NCBI RefSeq assembly: GCF_017309385.1
Contig: NZ_JAFJMJ010000003.1
Span: forward strand, 1,240,001 to 1,304,000
Reading direction: 5' to 3'
DNA length: 64,000 bases
Source of the DNA: Amycolatopsis sp. 195334CR
GTDB taxonomy: Bacteria; Actinomycetota; Actinomycetes; Mycobacteriales; Pseudonocardiaceae
A program made the position numbers and the translations under genes. The stretch's first letter is position 1. Every line of letters begins with the position of its first letter. This document shows, in pieces, positions 17,411 to 25,594 of the stretch. Below the pieces are notes generated by a model, which saw only the letters and a program-made list of their open reading frames with translations, made no database searches and had not been told where the DNA came from.

Positions 17411-18595
17411 GTGCGCATCACACCGCTCGTCCTCATCGTCCCCCTCCTCCTCGGTGCGGCGCCCGCGCAGGCGAGCCCGCTCCCCCGGCCGGTGTCGCAG
17501 ACCAGAGCCTACGTCGACGACCCCGCGGCCAGCCCGGCCAACGCCGACGCCGACGACCCGGCGATCTGGGTCAACCGCGCGAACCCGGCCCGCAGCCTCG
17601 TGCTCGGCACGCTCAAGGAAGGCGGGCTCGCCACCTTCGACCTGCGTGGACGCGAGCTGGCCGTGCTGCCCGCTCCCCCGCCGCCGACGCCGGACGCCGC
17701 GCCCGGCCGGTTCAACAACGTCGACGTGGTCGACGACCTCGCGGTGGTCAGCGACCGCGGCCGCGACCGGATCCGGGTCTACCGGATCGGCCAGGACCGG
17801 CAGCTCACCGACGTCACCGATCCCGCCGCACCACCGGTCTTCTCCGCCGACGAGTCCGAAGTGGACGAACAACGCACGGCATACGGGCTGAGCGCGGCGA
17901 AGGTCGGCGGGCAGCGCGTGGTCGCGGTGAGCAGGCGGCACGAGACGCGCGTCGCGCTGCTCCGGCTGGTCGACCTGCCGGGCGGCCGGGTGGGCACCGC
18001 GCCACTGACCACAGTGGACCTACCGGCGGAGTTCCCGCTGCCGGACGGCACCACCTGGACGCCCTGCGCCGAACCGGGTGAGCGCCCGCAGGTCGAGGGC
18101 ATGGCACTGGACCCCGCGCACCACGTGCTCTACGCGGCGCAGGAGGACGTCGGCATCTGGCGCATCCCGCTCGGCGGGGCACCCGAACTGCTGGACAAGG
18201 TCCGTTCCTTCGGCGCTCCGGCGCGCTACGACGAGGAAACCGAGGAATGCGTGCCCGACGGTCCCGACCCCGGGTTCGGCGGCACCCGGCTGACCGCCGA
18301 CGCCGAGGGGCTGACGATCGCCGAAGGACCGCACGGCACCGGGCAGCTCTACGCCTCCAGCCAGGGCGACTCGCGCTTCGTCGTCTACGACCGCACGGGC
18401 GGCAACAAGCCGCTGTCCGAGTTCACCGTGGGCGCCACCGCGCGGACCGATTCGGTCGAGCACTCCGACGGCGCCGCCATCACCACCACGCCGCTCGGCC
18501 CGGACTTCCCGCGCGGCCTGCTCGTCCTGCACGACGGCGAGCGGCGCCCGGAGCAGGGTGGCCCGACCACGGGATTCGTCTACCTGCGGCGGTGA
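17411..18595 (+). CDS. Secreted beta-propeller phytase (3-phytase)
   Basis: The 394-residue protein has a signal peptide (residues 1-22, cleavage after AQA). It shows beta-propeller phytase motifs: DDPAIWVNRANPA, NNVDVVDDLAVVSDRGRDRI, VEGMALDPAHHVLYAAQEDVG split across 220-245, and DAEGLTIAEG with YASSQGDSRFVVYDR. These acidic stretches bind calcium and phosphate in the family, which releases phosphate from phytate outside the cell. It sits on plus between hisF and priA, interrupting the minus-strand his genes. Regulation by phosphate is likely but no Pho box was identified. Confidence 0.9.
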   Translation: MRITPLVLIVPLLLGAAPAQASPLPRPVSQTRAYVDDPAASPANADADDPAIWVNRANPARSLVLGTLKEGGLATFDLRGRELAVLPAPPPPTPDAAPGRFNNVDVVDDLAVVSDRGRDRIRVYRIGQDRQLTDVTDPAAPPVFSADESEVDEQRTAYGLSAAKVGGQRVVAVSRRHETRVALLRLVDLPGGRVGTAPLTTVDLPAEFPLPDGTTWTPCAEPGERPQVEGMALDPAHHVLYAAQEDVGIWRIPLGGAPELLDKVRSFGAPARYDEETEECVPDGPDPGFGGTRLTADAEGLTIAEGPHGTGQLYASSQGDSRFVVYDRTGGNKPLSEFTVGATARTDSVEHSDGAAITTTPLGPDFPRGLLVLHDGERRPEQGGPTTGFVYLRR

Positions 18596-18614
18596 GGCGG
18601 GTACGGTGACCACC

Positions 18615-18998
18615 ATGGCATCCGAGCTGGAACGACTGGCCGCGGAGAAGTACGTGGTGGTCACCACCTTCCGCAAGAACGGCACGCCGGTGCCCACCCC
18701 GGTCTGGATCGCGCGCCACGACGGCGAACTGGTGCTGTGGAGCGAGCGCACCGCGGGCAAGGTCAAGCGGCTGCGCAACGACCCGAGGGTGGCCGTCCAG
18801 GCCAGCGACTTCGGTGGCAAGAAGACCCACGGCGACAAGGTGTCCGGCAAGGCCCGCCTGCTCGACGACGACGAGACCGAGCAGGTGCGCAGCGCGATCG
18901 CACGCACCTACGGCATCGTCGGCCGGGTGACCATGTTCTTCAGCAGGCTGCGCGGGCGTCAGCGCACCATCGGCATCGCCATCACGCTGGACGAGTGA
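18615..18998 (+). CDS. PPOX class F420-dependent oxidoreductase family protein
   Basis: The 127-residue split-barrel flavin/F420-binding protein has the family pattern: ASELERLAAEKYVVVTTFRKNGTPVPTPVWIA near the start (split), then LWSERTAGKVKRLRNDPRVAV, with TAGKVKR as the cofactor phosphate-binding turn. Such proteins reduce or bind small substrates with F420H2 or FMN. It starts 19 bases after the phytase stop. The substrate is not predictable. Confidence 0.85.
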   Translation: MASELERLAAEKYVVVTTFRKNGTPVPTPVWIARHDGELVLWSERTAGKVKRLRNDPRVAVQASDFGGKKTHGDKVSGKARLLDDDETEQVRSAIARTYGIVGRVTMFFSRLRGRQRTIGIAITLDE

Positions 18999-19001
18999 GG
19001 T

Positions 19002-19736
19002 TCAGGAACGCACCGCGGCCAGCGCGTCGGGCAGGGTGAACGCCCCGGCGTAGAGCGCCTTGCCGACGATCGCGCCCTCCACCCCGTCGCGCTCCAGCTC
19101 GGCCAGCGCCCGCAGATCGTCCAAACTGGACACTCCGCCGGAGGCGATCACCGCGGCGTCGGTGCGGGCGGTGACCTCGCGCAGCAGGTCCACGTTCGGC
19201 CCGGTGAGCATGCCGTCCTTGCTCACGTCGGTGACCACGTAGCGCTGCGCGCCGTCGCGGTCGAGGCGCTCGAGCACCTCCCAGAAGTCGCCGCCGTCCT
19301 TGGTCCAGCCGCGCGCGGCGAGCCGGTGGCCCGCCTCGGTGATGCGCACGTCCAGCCCGATGGCCACGCGGTCGCCGTACGTGGCGACCACCTTGGCGGT
19401 CCACTCCGGGTCCTCCAGCGCCGCGGTGCCGAGGTTCACCCGGCGGCAGCCGGTGGCCAGCGCGGCCTCCAGGGAGGCGTCGTCGCGGATGCCGCCGGAG
19501 AGCTCGACTTGAACGTCCAGTTCGCCGACCACGCGGGCGAGCAGCTCGCGGTTGGAGCCCTTGCCGAAGGCGGCGTCCAGGTCGACCAGGTGCACCCACT
19601 CGGCACCGTCCCGCTGCCAGGCCAGCGCGGCCTCGAGCGGATCACCGTAGGAGGTCTCGGTACCGGCCTCGCCCTGCACCAGGCGCACGGCCTGGCCATC
19701 GGCGACGTCAACAGCGGGAAGGAGCTGGAAAGTCAC
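19002..19736 (-). CDS. priA: Bifunctional HisA/TrpF isomerase (PriA)
   Basis: The 244-residue TIM barrel isomerises ProFAR in histidine synthesis and, in actinobacteria, also phosphoribosyl anthranilate in tryptophan synthesis. Motifs: [15 protein letters not shown] with catalytic Asp11, [35 protein letters not shown] with the second catalytic Asp, and VIASGGVSS. No trpF occurs in the window, in line with the bifunctional enzyme. It follows hisH after a 36-base gap. Confidence 0.95.
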   Translation of the reverse strand: MTFQLLPAVDVADGQAVRLVQGEAGTETSYGDPLEAALAWQRDGAEWVHLVDLDAAFGKGSNRELLARVVGELDVQVELSGGIRDDASLEAALATGCRRVNLGTAALEDPEWTAKVVATYGDRVAIGLDVRITEAGHRLAARGWTKDGGDFWEVLERLDRDGAQRYVVTDVSKDGMLTGPNVDLLREVTARTDAAVIASGGVSSLDDLRALAELERDGVEGAIVGKALYAGAFTLPDALAAVRS

Positions 19737-19772
19737 GCGGCAACTATAGAACCCGGGAGCCCGGCCGCCGGG

Positions 19773-20402
19773 TCAGAGGGTGCCGAGCCAGTTCTTCAGC
19801 AGGGTGGCCCCCGCGTCCCCCGACTTCTCGGGGTGGAACTGGGTGGCCGACAGCGCGCCGTTCTCGACCGCGGCGACGAAGGCCTCACCGTGGTGGGACC
19901 AGGTGACCAGCGGCTGCTGCCCGGCCAGGCCGGAGTCCAGCTCCCACGACCGCGCCGCGTACGAGTGCACGAAGTAGAACCGGGTGTCCGCGTCCAGCCC
20001 GGCGAACAACCGCGACTCCGCGGGCGCGCTCACCGTGTTCCAGCCCATGTGCGGCAGCACGGGCGCGGTCAGCTGGTCGACCGTGCCGGGCCACTCCCCC
20101 GCGCCCTCGGTCTCCTCGCCGTGCTCGACCCCGCGCTCGAACAGGATCTGCATGCCGACGCAGATGCCCAGCACCGGGCGGCCACCGGCGAGCCGCTTGC
20201 CGATGATCCGCTCACCATGGACCTCGCGCAGCCCGGCCATGCACGCGGAGTACGCACCGACGCCCGGCACCACCAGGCCGTCGGCGGCCAGGGCCGCTTC
20301 GGCGTCGGCGGTCACTTCGACATCGGCCCCGACGCGCCGCACGGCGCGTTCGGCGGACCGGAGGTTGCCCGAACCGTAGTCCAGGATCACGACACGAGGC
20401 AC
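19773..20402 (-). CDS. hisH: Imidazole glycerol phosphate synthase, glutamine amidotransferase subunit
   Basis: The 209-residue class I amidotransferase supplies ammonia to HisF. Motifs are DYGSGNLRS at the N-terminus, the nucleophile in [18 protein letters not shown], and the catalytic His-x-Glu in [12 protein letters not shown] at 20402 lies nine bases after the MFS stop at 20412. In related actinobacteria hisH follows hisB directly; here hisB is about 30 kb away. Confidence 0.96.
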   Translation of the reverse strand: MPRVVILDYGSGNLRSAERAVRRVGADVEVTADAEAALAADGLVVPGVGAYSACMAGLREVHGERIIGKRLAGGRPVLGICVGMQILFERGVEHGEETEGAGEWPGTVDQLTAPVLPHMGWNTVSAPAESRLFAGLDADTRFYFVHSYAARSWELDSGLAGQQPLVTWSHHGEAFVAAVENGALSATQFHPEKSGDAGATLLKNWLGTL

Positions 20403-20411
20403 CCCACCAGG

Positions 20412-21551
20412 CTAGCCGGTGACGCGGGCCGCCCTGGCGACGGGCAACAACACCAGCGCGAACCCGGCCAGCACCCCGAACCCACCGGACGGCCCGAGCC
20501 CGGCGAGCAGCGCACCCACCAGCACCGCGCCCGCGCCCTGCCCGGCGTCGAAGGCGAGGTTCCACACCACCCCGGCCGCCCCCGGCGGGACCCGGGCGAA
20601 CATCACCACCAGCGCGTCGTTCTGCACCACGCCGAACCCGGCACCGAACACCGCGCCCCCGGCGATCGCCGCGGTCAGCGCCAACGGCCCGCCGATCGGG
20701 GCGGTCACCGCGAACACCGCCATGCCGAGCCCGAGCACCACGGTGGCCACGCCGAGCATGCCGCCGGACCCGCTCACCCGGTGCGCGAACAGGCCCGCCG
20801 ACCACCGGCCGAGCAGGGCCGCGCCGGTGACCACGAACAAGGTCGCCGAGACCGCGGCGGGCGGCCCGTTCAGCACCAGCGGGACGAAGGTGGCCATCGC
20901 ACCGAGGCCGACCGCACCGCTGAACATCACCAGCCCCGGCCGCCAGGTCCGGGTGGTGACCGCTCGCCAGCGCACCGCCGGGCCGCTGTCGCCGGGCAGC
21001 AGCTTCGGCAGCGACAGCAGCGGCAGGACCCCGGCCAGCGGCAGCGCGGTGGCCACCAGGAACACCTCGGTGAAGCCCCAGGTCCCGGCCGCCCAGGTGC
21101 CCGCGGCCAGGCCGAGCAGTTGCGGCAACCCGGTGGCCAGGCCGTACCAGCCGGACCCGCGGGCGGCCGAGGACGCGGGCAGCAGTTCGCCGATCAGCGC
21201 GCTGCCGCACACCGAGACGAGCCCGAACCCGAGGCCGCGCACCAGCGAGACGGCGAGCACCCCCGGCCAGTCCGTGGTCAGCACCAGCAGGGGCGCGGGC
21301 AGGCCGAGCAGCAACCCGCCCGCCGCGGTCACCAGCCGGTAGCCGAACCGCGCGGCCAGCGCGGGCACCACGGTCTGGGCGGCGACCGTGGCTCCCATGA
21401 ACACCCCGGTCGCCGCACCCGCGGCGAACTCGCCGGCGCCCTGGCGCACCACCCACAGCGGGACCACCGAGAGCAGCAGGGCGTACCCGGTGAACAGCAG
21501 GGCGGTGCTCAGCAGCACCAGGCGGAAATCGCGGTGGCGAAGGGGACTCAG
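20412..21551 (-). CDS. MFS transporter, probable CTG start
   Basis: The protein has about 12 predicted membrane segments. The typical MFS N-terminus SPLRHRDFRLVLLST lies upstream of the first GTG (21518) in frame and would begin at a CTG at 21551. That CTG overlaps the stop of the ABC ATPase gene (CTGA), the same spacing used by the other overlaps in this operon. With this start the product has 379 residues. Conserved loop features include RFGYRLV and ARGSGWYG. It ends an operon for an SsuABC-like importer, so it could handle a related compound; the substrate is unknown. Confidence 0.8.
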   Translation of the reverse strand: MSPLRHRDFRLVLLSTALLFTGYALLLSVVPLWVVRQGAGEFAAGAATGVFMGATVAAQTVVPALAARFGYRLVTAAGGLLLGLPAPLLVLTTDWPGVLAVSLVRGLGFGLVSVCGSALIGELLPASSAARGSGWYGLATGLPQLLGLAAGTWAAGTWGFTEVFLVATALPLAGVLPLLSLPKLLPGDSGPAVRWRAVTTRTWRPGLVMFSGAVGLGAMATFVPLVLNGPPAAVSATLFVVTGAALLGRWSAGLFAHRVSGSGGMLGVATVVLGLGMAVFAVTAPIGGPLALTAAIAGGAVFGAGFGVVQNDALVVMFARVPPGAAGVVWNLAFDAGQGAGAVLVGALLAGLGPSGGFGVLAGFALVLLPVARAARVTG

Positions 21552-22414
21552 AGAGTTTCCTTCGACCGCGTGCCGGCCAGTCGCTCGGCCGCGTCGGCCT
21601 CGGCCAGGTCGGCGGCCGCGAGGCGCTCGGCGTCCGGCTGGCCGCCGTGCAGCAGCCGCGCCACCTCACCGCGCAGCGAGACGAACTCCGCCGACTCGCG
21701 CGTGGTGATCTGGTCGCGTTCGGCGGGCAGGCCCACCTTCAGGTCGGCGACGATCTTCGCCGGCGACTTCGACAGCACCAGCACCCGGTCGCTGAGGTAC
21801 ACGCTCTCGTCGATGTCGTGGGTGACCAGCAGCACCGTGCTGCCGCGCTCGCGCTGCACGGTCCGCAGCAGGTCCTCCAGCTCGAACCGGGTCTGCGCGT
21901 CCACCGAGGCGAACGGCTCGTCCATCAGCAGCAGCGCCGGCTCCGAGGCCAGCGCCCTGGCGATGGACACCCGCTGCTGCATGCCGCCGGAGAGCTGCGA
22001 GGGGTACTTGCCGCCGATGTCGGGCAGGTTGACCGAGGCCAGCGCCTCGTCGGCCCGCCGCTGCCGCTCGGCCTTGCTCAGCCCGCGCCAGCGCAGCGGG
22101 AACTCCACGTTCGCCCGCACGCTCAGCCACGGGAACAGCGAGCGGCTGTAGTCCTGGAACACCACGGCCAGGTCGTCGGGCACGCCGTCGATCAGGTCGC
22201 CGTGCAGCCGGACCTCACCGGCCGACGGCTTGATCAGCCCGGCCACGCAGCGCAGCAGGGTGGACTTGCCGCAGCCGGACGGGCCGACGATGCAGGCCAG
22301 CTCCCCCGCTTCCACGGTGAACCGCAGGTCGTCGACCACGGTGTGGACCTTGTCGCCGTTACCGTATCGGTGGCTGAGGCCGGCGACGTCGAGCATGGTT
22401 GGCACAGGACTCAT
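21548..22414 (-). CDS. ABC transporter ATP-binding protein, SsuB/TauB/NrtD type
   Basis: The 288-residue ATPase has Walker A GPSGCGKST near 48, Q-loop VVFQDYSRSLFPWL, signature LSGGMQQRVSIARAL, Walker B LLLMDEPFASVD and switch His in VTHDIDES. The sequence SLFPWL after the Q-loop marks the nitrate/sulfonate/taurine/thiamine-precursor importer group. A C-terminal extension of about 40 residues is rich in Ala, Glu and Arg. ATG at 22414 overlaps the permease stop (ATGA). Confidence 0.93.
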   Translation of the reverse strand: MSPVPTMLDVAGLSHRYGNGDKVHTVVDDLRFTVEAGELACIVGPSGCGKSTLLRCVAGLIKPSAGEVRLHGDLIDGVPDDLAVVFQDYSRSLFPWLSVRANVEFPLRWRGLSKAERQRRADEALASVNLPDIGGKYPSQLSGGMQQRVSIARALASEPALLLMDEPFASVDAQTRFELEDLLRTVQRERGSTVLLVTHDIDESVYLSDRVLVLSKSPAKIVADLKVGLPAERDQITTRESAEFVSLRGEVARLLHGGQPDAERLAAADLAEADAAERLAGTRSKETL

Positions 22415-23244
22415 CCTCCGAGATTGGCGTCTTGCTGGGCACGCGAGGGCTGCCAGCGCAGCACCCGGCGCTCCACGGCGAGCAGGGCGGTGTTGAACCC
22501 GTAACCGAGGATGCCGAGCAGCACGATCCACGCCCACATGCCGGGGAAGTCGAAGATCTGACGCGAGGAGTTCAGCGCGTAGCCGATGCCGTCGAAGGCA
22601 CCGATCAGCTCCGAGACCACCATCAGGATCATCGAGATGGACAGGCTCAGCCGCAACCCGGCGAAGATCTTCGGCGAGGCGGCGGGCAGCACCACCAGCA
22701 GCAGCCAGTACCGCCGCGGGCTGCGGAACGAGCGCGCGGTGTCCACCTTGACCGCGTCCACCGAGCGGACCCCGTCCACGGTGTTGAGCAGAATCGGGAA
22801 CAACGCGCCGAAGATGATGGTGGCCAGCTGCATGCCCGGCCCGATGCCGAACAGCACCAGGAACACCGGCGCCAGGGTGGGCGGCGGGATGGACCGGCCG
22901 AAGGAGAACAGCGGCCCGGCGTAGTCCATCCCGGTGCGGGTGCGGCCGAGCGCGACGCCGAGGCCGACGCCGAGCACCACCGCGATCAGCCAGCCGCCGA
23001 GCATCCGGCCGACGCTGGGCAGGATGTGGTCGGCGAAGTTCTCGCTGAACCACAGCTGCCCGGCGGCCCGGATGATCTCGGTGGGCGGCGGGAAGAACTT
23101 GTCCTGGGCCAGCCGGGTGACCAGTTCCCAGAGCACCACCAGGCCGATGAACAGCAGCCAGTTGCGCAGGAACCCGGACACGCCGGCCCTGGTGCGCCCG
23201 CGCAGTCCGCCGTTCGCCTTGCGCTCGGGCAGGGTCGCGGTCAC
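22411..23244 (-). CDS. ABC transporter permease, SsuC/TauC type (first of two)
   Basis: The 277-residue protein has about six membrane segments and the binding-protein-dependent permease coupling loop around ARSFRSPRRYWLLLVVLPAASPKIFAGLRLS. The N-terminal 22 residues are charged and cytoplasmic. The start overlaps the stop of the second permease gene (ATGA). Two different permeases suggest a heterodimeric channel, unlike SsuC homodimers. Confidence 0.9.
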   Translation of the reverse strand: MTATLPERKANGGLRGRTRAGVSGFLRNWLLFIGLVVLWELVTRLAQDKFFPPPTEIIRAAGQLWFSENFADHILPSVGRMLGGWLIAVVLGVGLGVALGRTRTGMDYAGPLFSFGRSIPPPTLAPVFLVLFGIGPGMQLATIIFGALFPILLNTVDGVRSVDAVKVDTARSFRSPRRYWLLLVVLPAASPKIFAGLRLSLSISMILMVVSELIGAFDGIGYALNSSRQIFDFPGMWAWIVLLGILGYGFNTALLAVERRVLRWQPSRAQQDANLGG

Positions 23245-24011
23245 TTGGCCACCTCCGTGCGGACCTCGCTCCAGGCGAACAGCCTGCGCCCGGACCGCTC
23301 CAGGCCCTCGTTGATCAGGTAGCCGATGATCCCGGCCACCACCGTGCCGGCCAGCACCAGGTCGCGGCGGCCGCCGCCCTCACTGGCCTCCAGCACGAAG
23401 TTGCCGATGCCGCGGCTGGCCCCGGCGACGAACTCGGTGCTGACGATCACGATCAGCGCGATCGCCGCCGACATCCGGATGCCGGTGAACACGAACGGCG
23501 CCGCGTGCGGCAGCGCCACCGAGGTGAGCATGCGCGACTTCGAGGTGCCGAACGACCGCGCGGTCTCGGTGAGCACCGGGTCGATCTCGGCCATCGCGTA
23601 GACGGTGTTGAACAGGATGGGCCACACCGAGGCGTACACCGCGAGGGTGATCTTCGCCTCGGGGCCGCCGCCGACGATCAGGATCACCAGCGGGATCAGC
23701 GCCACCGGCGGGATCGGGCGGAGGAACTCCACGATCGCGCGGGTGGCCACCTGCAGCGGCGGGATGCTGCCGAGCAGCAGGCCGGCCGGGATCGCCACCA
23801 CCACGGCGATGCCCAGCGCGATCAGCCAGGCGAGCATGGTGGCGATCACGTCGCGCAGGAAGGAGACGTCGCCGAGCAGGCCGGCGAGGCTGGACAGGAC
23901 GACCGAGGGCGGCGGGATGAACTCCCGCCGCACCAGTCCGGTCTGGACGGCTCCCTCCCAGAGCAGGAAGAAGCCGGCCAGACCGATCAGGTTTCGCAGC
24001 AGACGAGGCAC
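23241..24011 (-). CDS. ABC transporter permease, SsuC/TauC type (second)
   Basis: The 256-residue protein has about six helices and the coupling loop TARSFGTSKSRMLTSVALPHAAPFVFTGIR (split across 160-190). It is related to its neighbour but clearly distinct, so the pair is not a recent duplication. Overlaps the next gene start by four bases (ATGA) and lies nine bases downstream of the binding-protein stop. Confidence 0.9.
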   Translation of the reverse strand: MPRLLRNLIGLAGFFLLWEGAVQTGLVRREFIPPPSVVLSSLAGLLGDVSFLRDVIATMLAWLIALGIAVVVAIPAGLLLGSIPPLQVATRAIVEFLRPIPPVALIPLVILIVGGGPEAKITLAVYASVWPILFNTVYAMAEIDPVLTETARSFGTSKSRMLTSVALPHAAPFVFTGIRMSAAIALIVIVSTEFVAGASRGIGNFVLEASEGGGRRDLVLAGTVVAGIIGYLINEGLERSGRRLFAWSEVRTEVAK

Positions 24012-24020
24012 GGGGGCAGA

Positions 24021-25046
24021 TCAGTCCTGCGGCTGCTTCGCGATCATGCCCGCCGCGTCGATCTTCTGCGTGATGATGCCGAACTCCAGCATCAGGTCGG
24101 GCACCCGCTGCAGCCGCGCCGGGTCCAGTTTGGACTCGAACTTGGTCAGCGAGGCGAGCGCCGCGGTGTCGGCGTCGATCTTGGCGAACTCGACCAGCAG
24201 CGGCTCGACGATCTTGCGGTCGGCCTCGGCCTCCTTGGTGGCCTTGGCCATCGCGCGCTGGAAGGCCTCGACGGTCTTCGGGTTCTCGTTGACGAACTTC
24301 GCGGTGGCGCCGTAGGCCGAGATCGGGAAGTCCTGCGTCGGGCCGGACGAAGCGTCGACCACCGGCACCGTGCCCACGCTCTTGCTGGCCTGGGTGATGA
24401 ACGGCTCGACCAGGAAGCCGGCGTCCACGTCACCGCGGGCGATCGCGCCCGAGATCTCCGGGAACGGCAGGGTCACCCAGGTGACCTTGCTGAAGTCGAC
24501 GTTGTTGGCCTTCATCACGGACTTGGTCAGGGTGTCGGACACACCCTTCTCGCCGTTGATCGCGATCTTCTTGCCCGCCAGGTCCTGCACGTTCTTCACC
24601 GGCGAGGTCGGCACCGTGAGGATCATCATGGTGTTCGGCTTGCCCGAGGAGGACTCGGCGACGAACTTGATGTCCGCGCTGCCGGTGGCGTTGGCCATCA
24701 CGAACGGGATGTCACCGCCGTAGCTGATGTCGACGTCACCGGCGATCAGCTTGGTCAGCCCGGCCTGGCCGCTGGGCGAGTTGACCGTCTCGACCTCCAG
24801 GCCCTCTTCCTTGAAGTACCCCTTCTTGTTCGCGAGGTGGAAGGGCGCGACGTCGATCAGCGGCATCACCGACACCTTGATCTTCGCCTTCTCCACCTGC
24901 GCGTTGCCCTCGGCGGCGGTGCCGCCTTCGTCGCCGCCGAGCAGCCCGCAGCCGCTGGTCGAGGCGAGCAGGACGAGGCTGCTGAGCAGCACGCCCACCC
25001 GGGTACGGCGCGCGGGGCGCCGGAAACTGTTGCCGGTACGTAGCAA
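24021..25046 (-). CDS. ABC transporter substrate-binding lipoprotein, SsuA/THI5-like
   Basis: The 341-residue protein begins with a basic region, a hydrophobic helix and a lipobox (LLASTSGC, Cys near 33), so it is a lipid-anchored binding protein. The mature part fits the SsuA/THI5/NMT1 family: VSVMPLIDVAPFHLANKKGYFKEEGLEVE (split), GDVDISYGG, and KKIAINGEKGVSDTL. The start is TTG at 25046, six bases after GGAG; no ATG or GTG fits better. The ligand could be a sulfonate, nitrate, riboflavin or pyrimidine precursor; the window does not decide. Confidence 0.88.
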   Translation of the reverse strand: MLRTGNSFRRPARRTRVGVLLSSLVLLASTSGCGLLGGDEGGTAAEGNAQVEKAKIKVSVMPLIDVAPFHLANKKGYFKEEGLEVETVNSPSGQAGLTKLIAGDVDISYGGDIPFVMANATGSADIKFVAESSSGKPNTMMILTVPTSPVKNVQDLAGKKIAINGEKGVSDTLTKSVMKANNVDFSKVTWVTLPFPEISGAIARGDVDAGFLVEPFITQASKSVGTVPVVDASSGPTQDFPISAYGATAKFVNENPKTVEAFQRAMAKATKEAEADRKIVEPLLVEFAKIDADTAALASLTKFESKLDPARLQRVPDLMLEFGIITQKIDAAGMIAKQPQD

Positions 25047-25149
25047 GGCCAACTCCTGGTGTGAAGAGTAGGTGCGCCTGGGGTGCGACCAGGCGATAGC
25101 GCGCGACAACCGAAGCCCGCCCCGAGACCGCGGTGCGTCCGCACGGGAC

Positions 25150-25179
25150 ACTGTAAGAGATCACCCGATGTCGTCACAA
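25150..25179 (-). promoter_or_regulatory. Putative promoter of the SsuABC-like operon
   Basis: On the minus strand TTGTGA (25179-25174) is followed after 18 bases by TACAGT (25155-25150), a fair sigma-70-type pair. Transcription from here would give a leader of about 100 bases before the TTG start of the binding protein. The leader is GC-rich and can fold, but no known riboswitch signature was recognised. Confidence 0.4.
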
Positions 25180-25184
25180 TCGGT

Positions 25185-25594
25185 GCCGACATCACCACCT
25201 GCCTGCGGGCTGGCTCACCTGACCAGGCGACAGGTTTCCCGCGAAGGGGACACTCAGACGAGTCGGTCGGACACGGCATGCCATAGTTGTCCGAGCCGAG
25301 GACGCCCCCGGAAGGGTTACATCTTCGCAGCGTATTCGCTACCTTCTGCATCGCAGTGCAGGCAGCTCAGGTCAATACAGGTCACGCCGACCCGGACATG
25401 TGAGGAGCGAGCGACCGGATGGCCGTGCGGACGGAAGTCCACCCGGAGCCTTTCCCCAGGGCGCCGCGAAACACGGGGCGGCGAGGGCTGCACAGAACTG
25501 CACCGGAAGTCATTCGTTACAAATCGGTAAATGTCCGTTCGAGCTGGACTCCGCAATGCGAGCTGCTGGCTCAAGTACAAGGGATGTGCTCGTA
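25185..25594. other. Intergenic region between divergent ABC and histidine-kinase operons
   Basis: About 410 bases without a supported gene. It holds a direct repeat AGGTCA-ATAC-AGGTCA (25369-25384), which could bind a regulator of the kinase operon, and GTTACAAATCGGTAAATG around 25515, an AT-richer patch that may contain the promoter nearest the kinase gene. Frames crossing it are out of keeping with the codon pattern of the kinase gene, so I treat it as leader sequence. Confidence 0.35.

Noticed and set aside
19326..22151. 941-codon plus-strand open frame
   Set aside because: It crosses priA, hisH, MFS and ABC genes in antisense, with low-complexity His/Arg/Gly composition.
25146..25330. 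Possible third copy of the RNA motif (GCGGGAAACCTG and GGACGCACCGC are present)
   Set aside because: The order of the blocks is reversed, the closing stem is missing and the conserved GCCGA part is absent.
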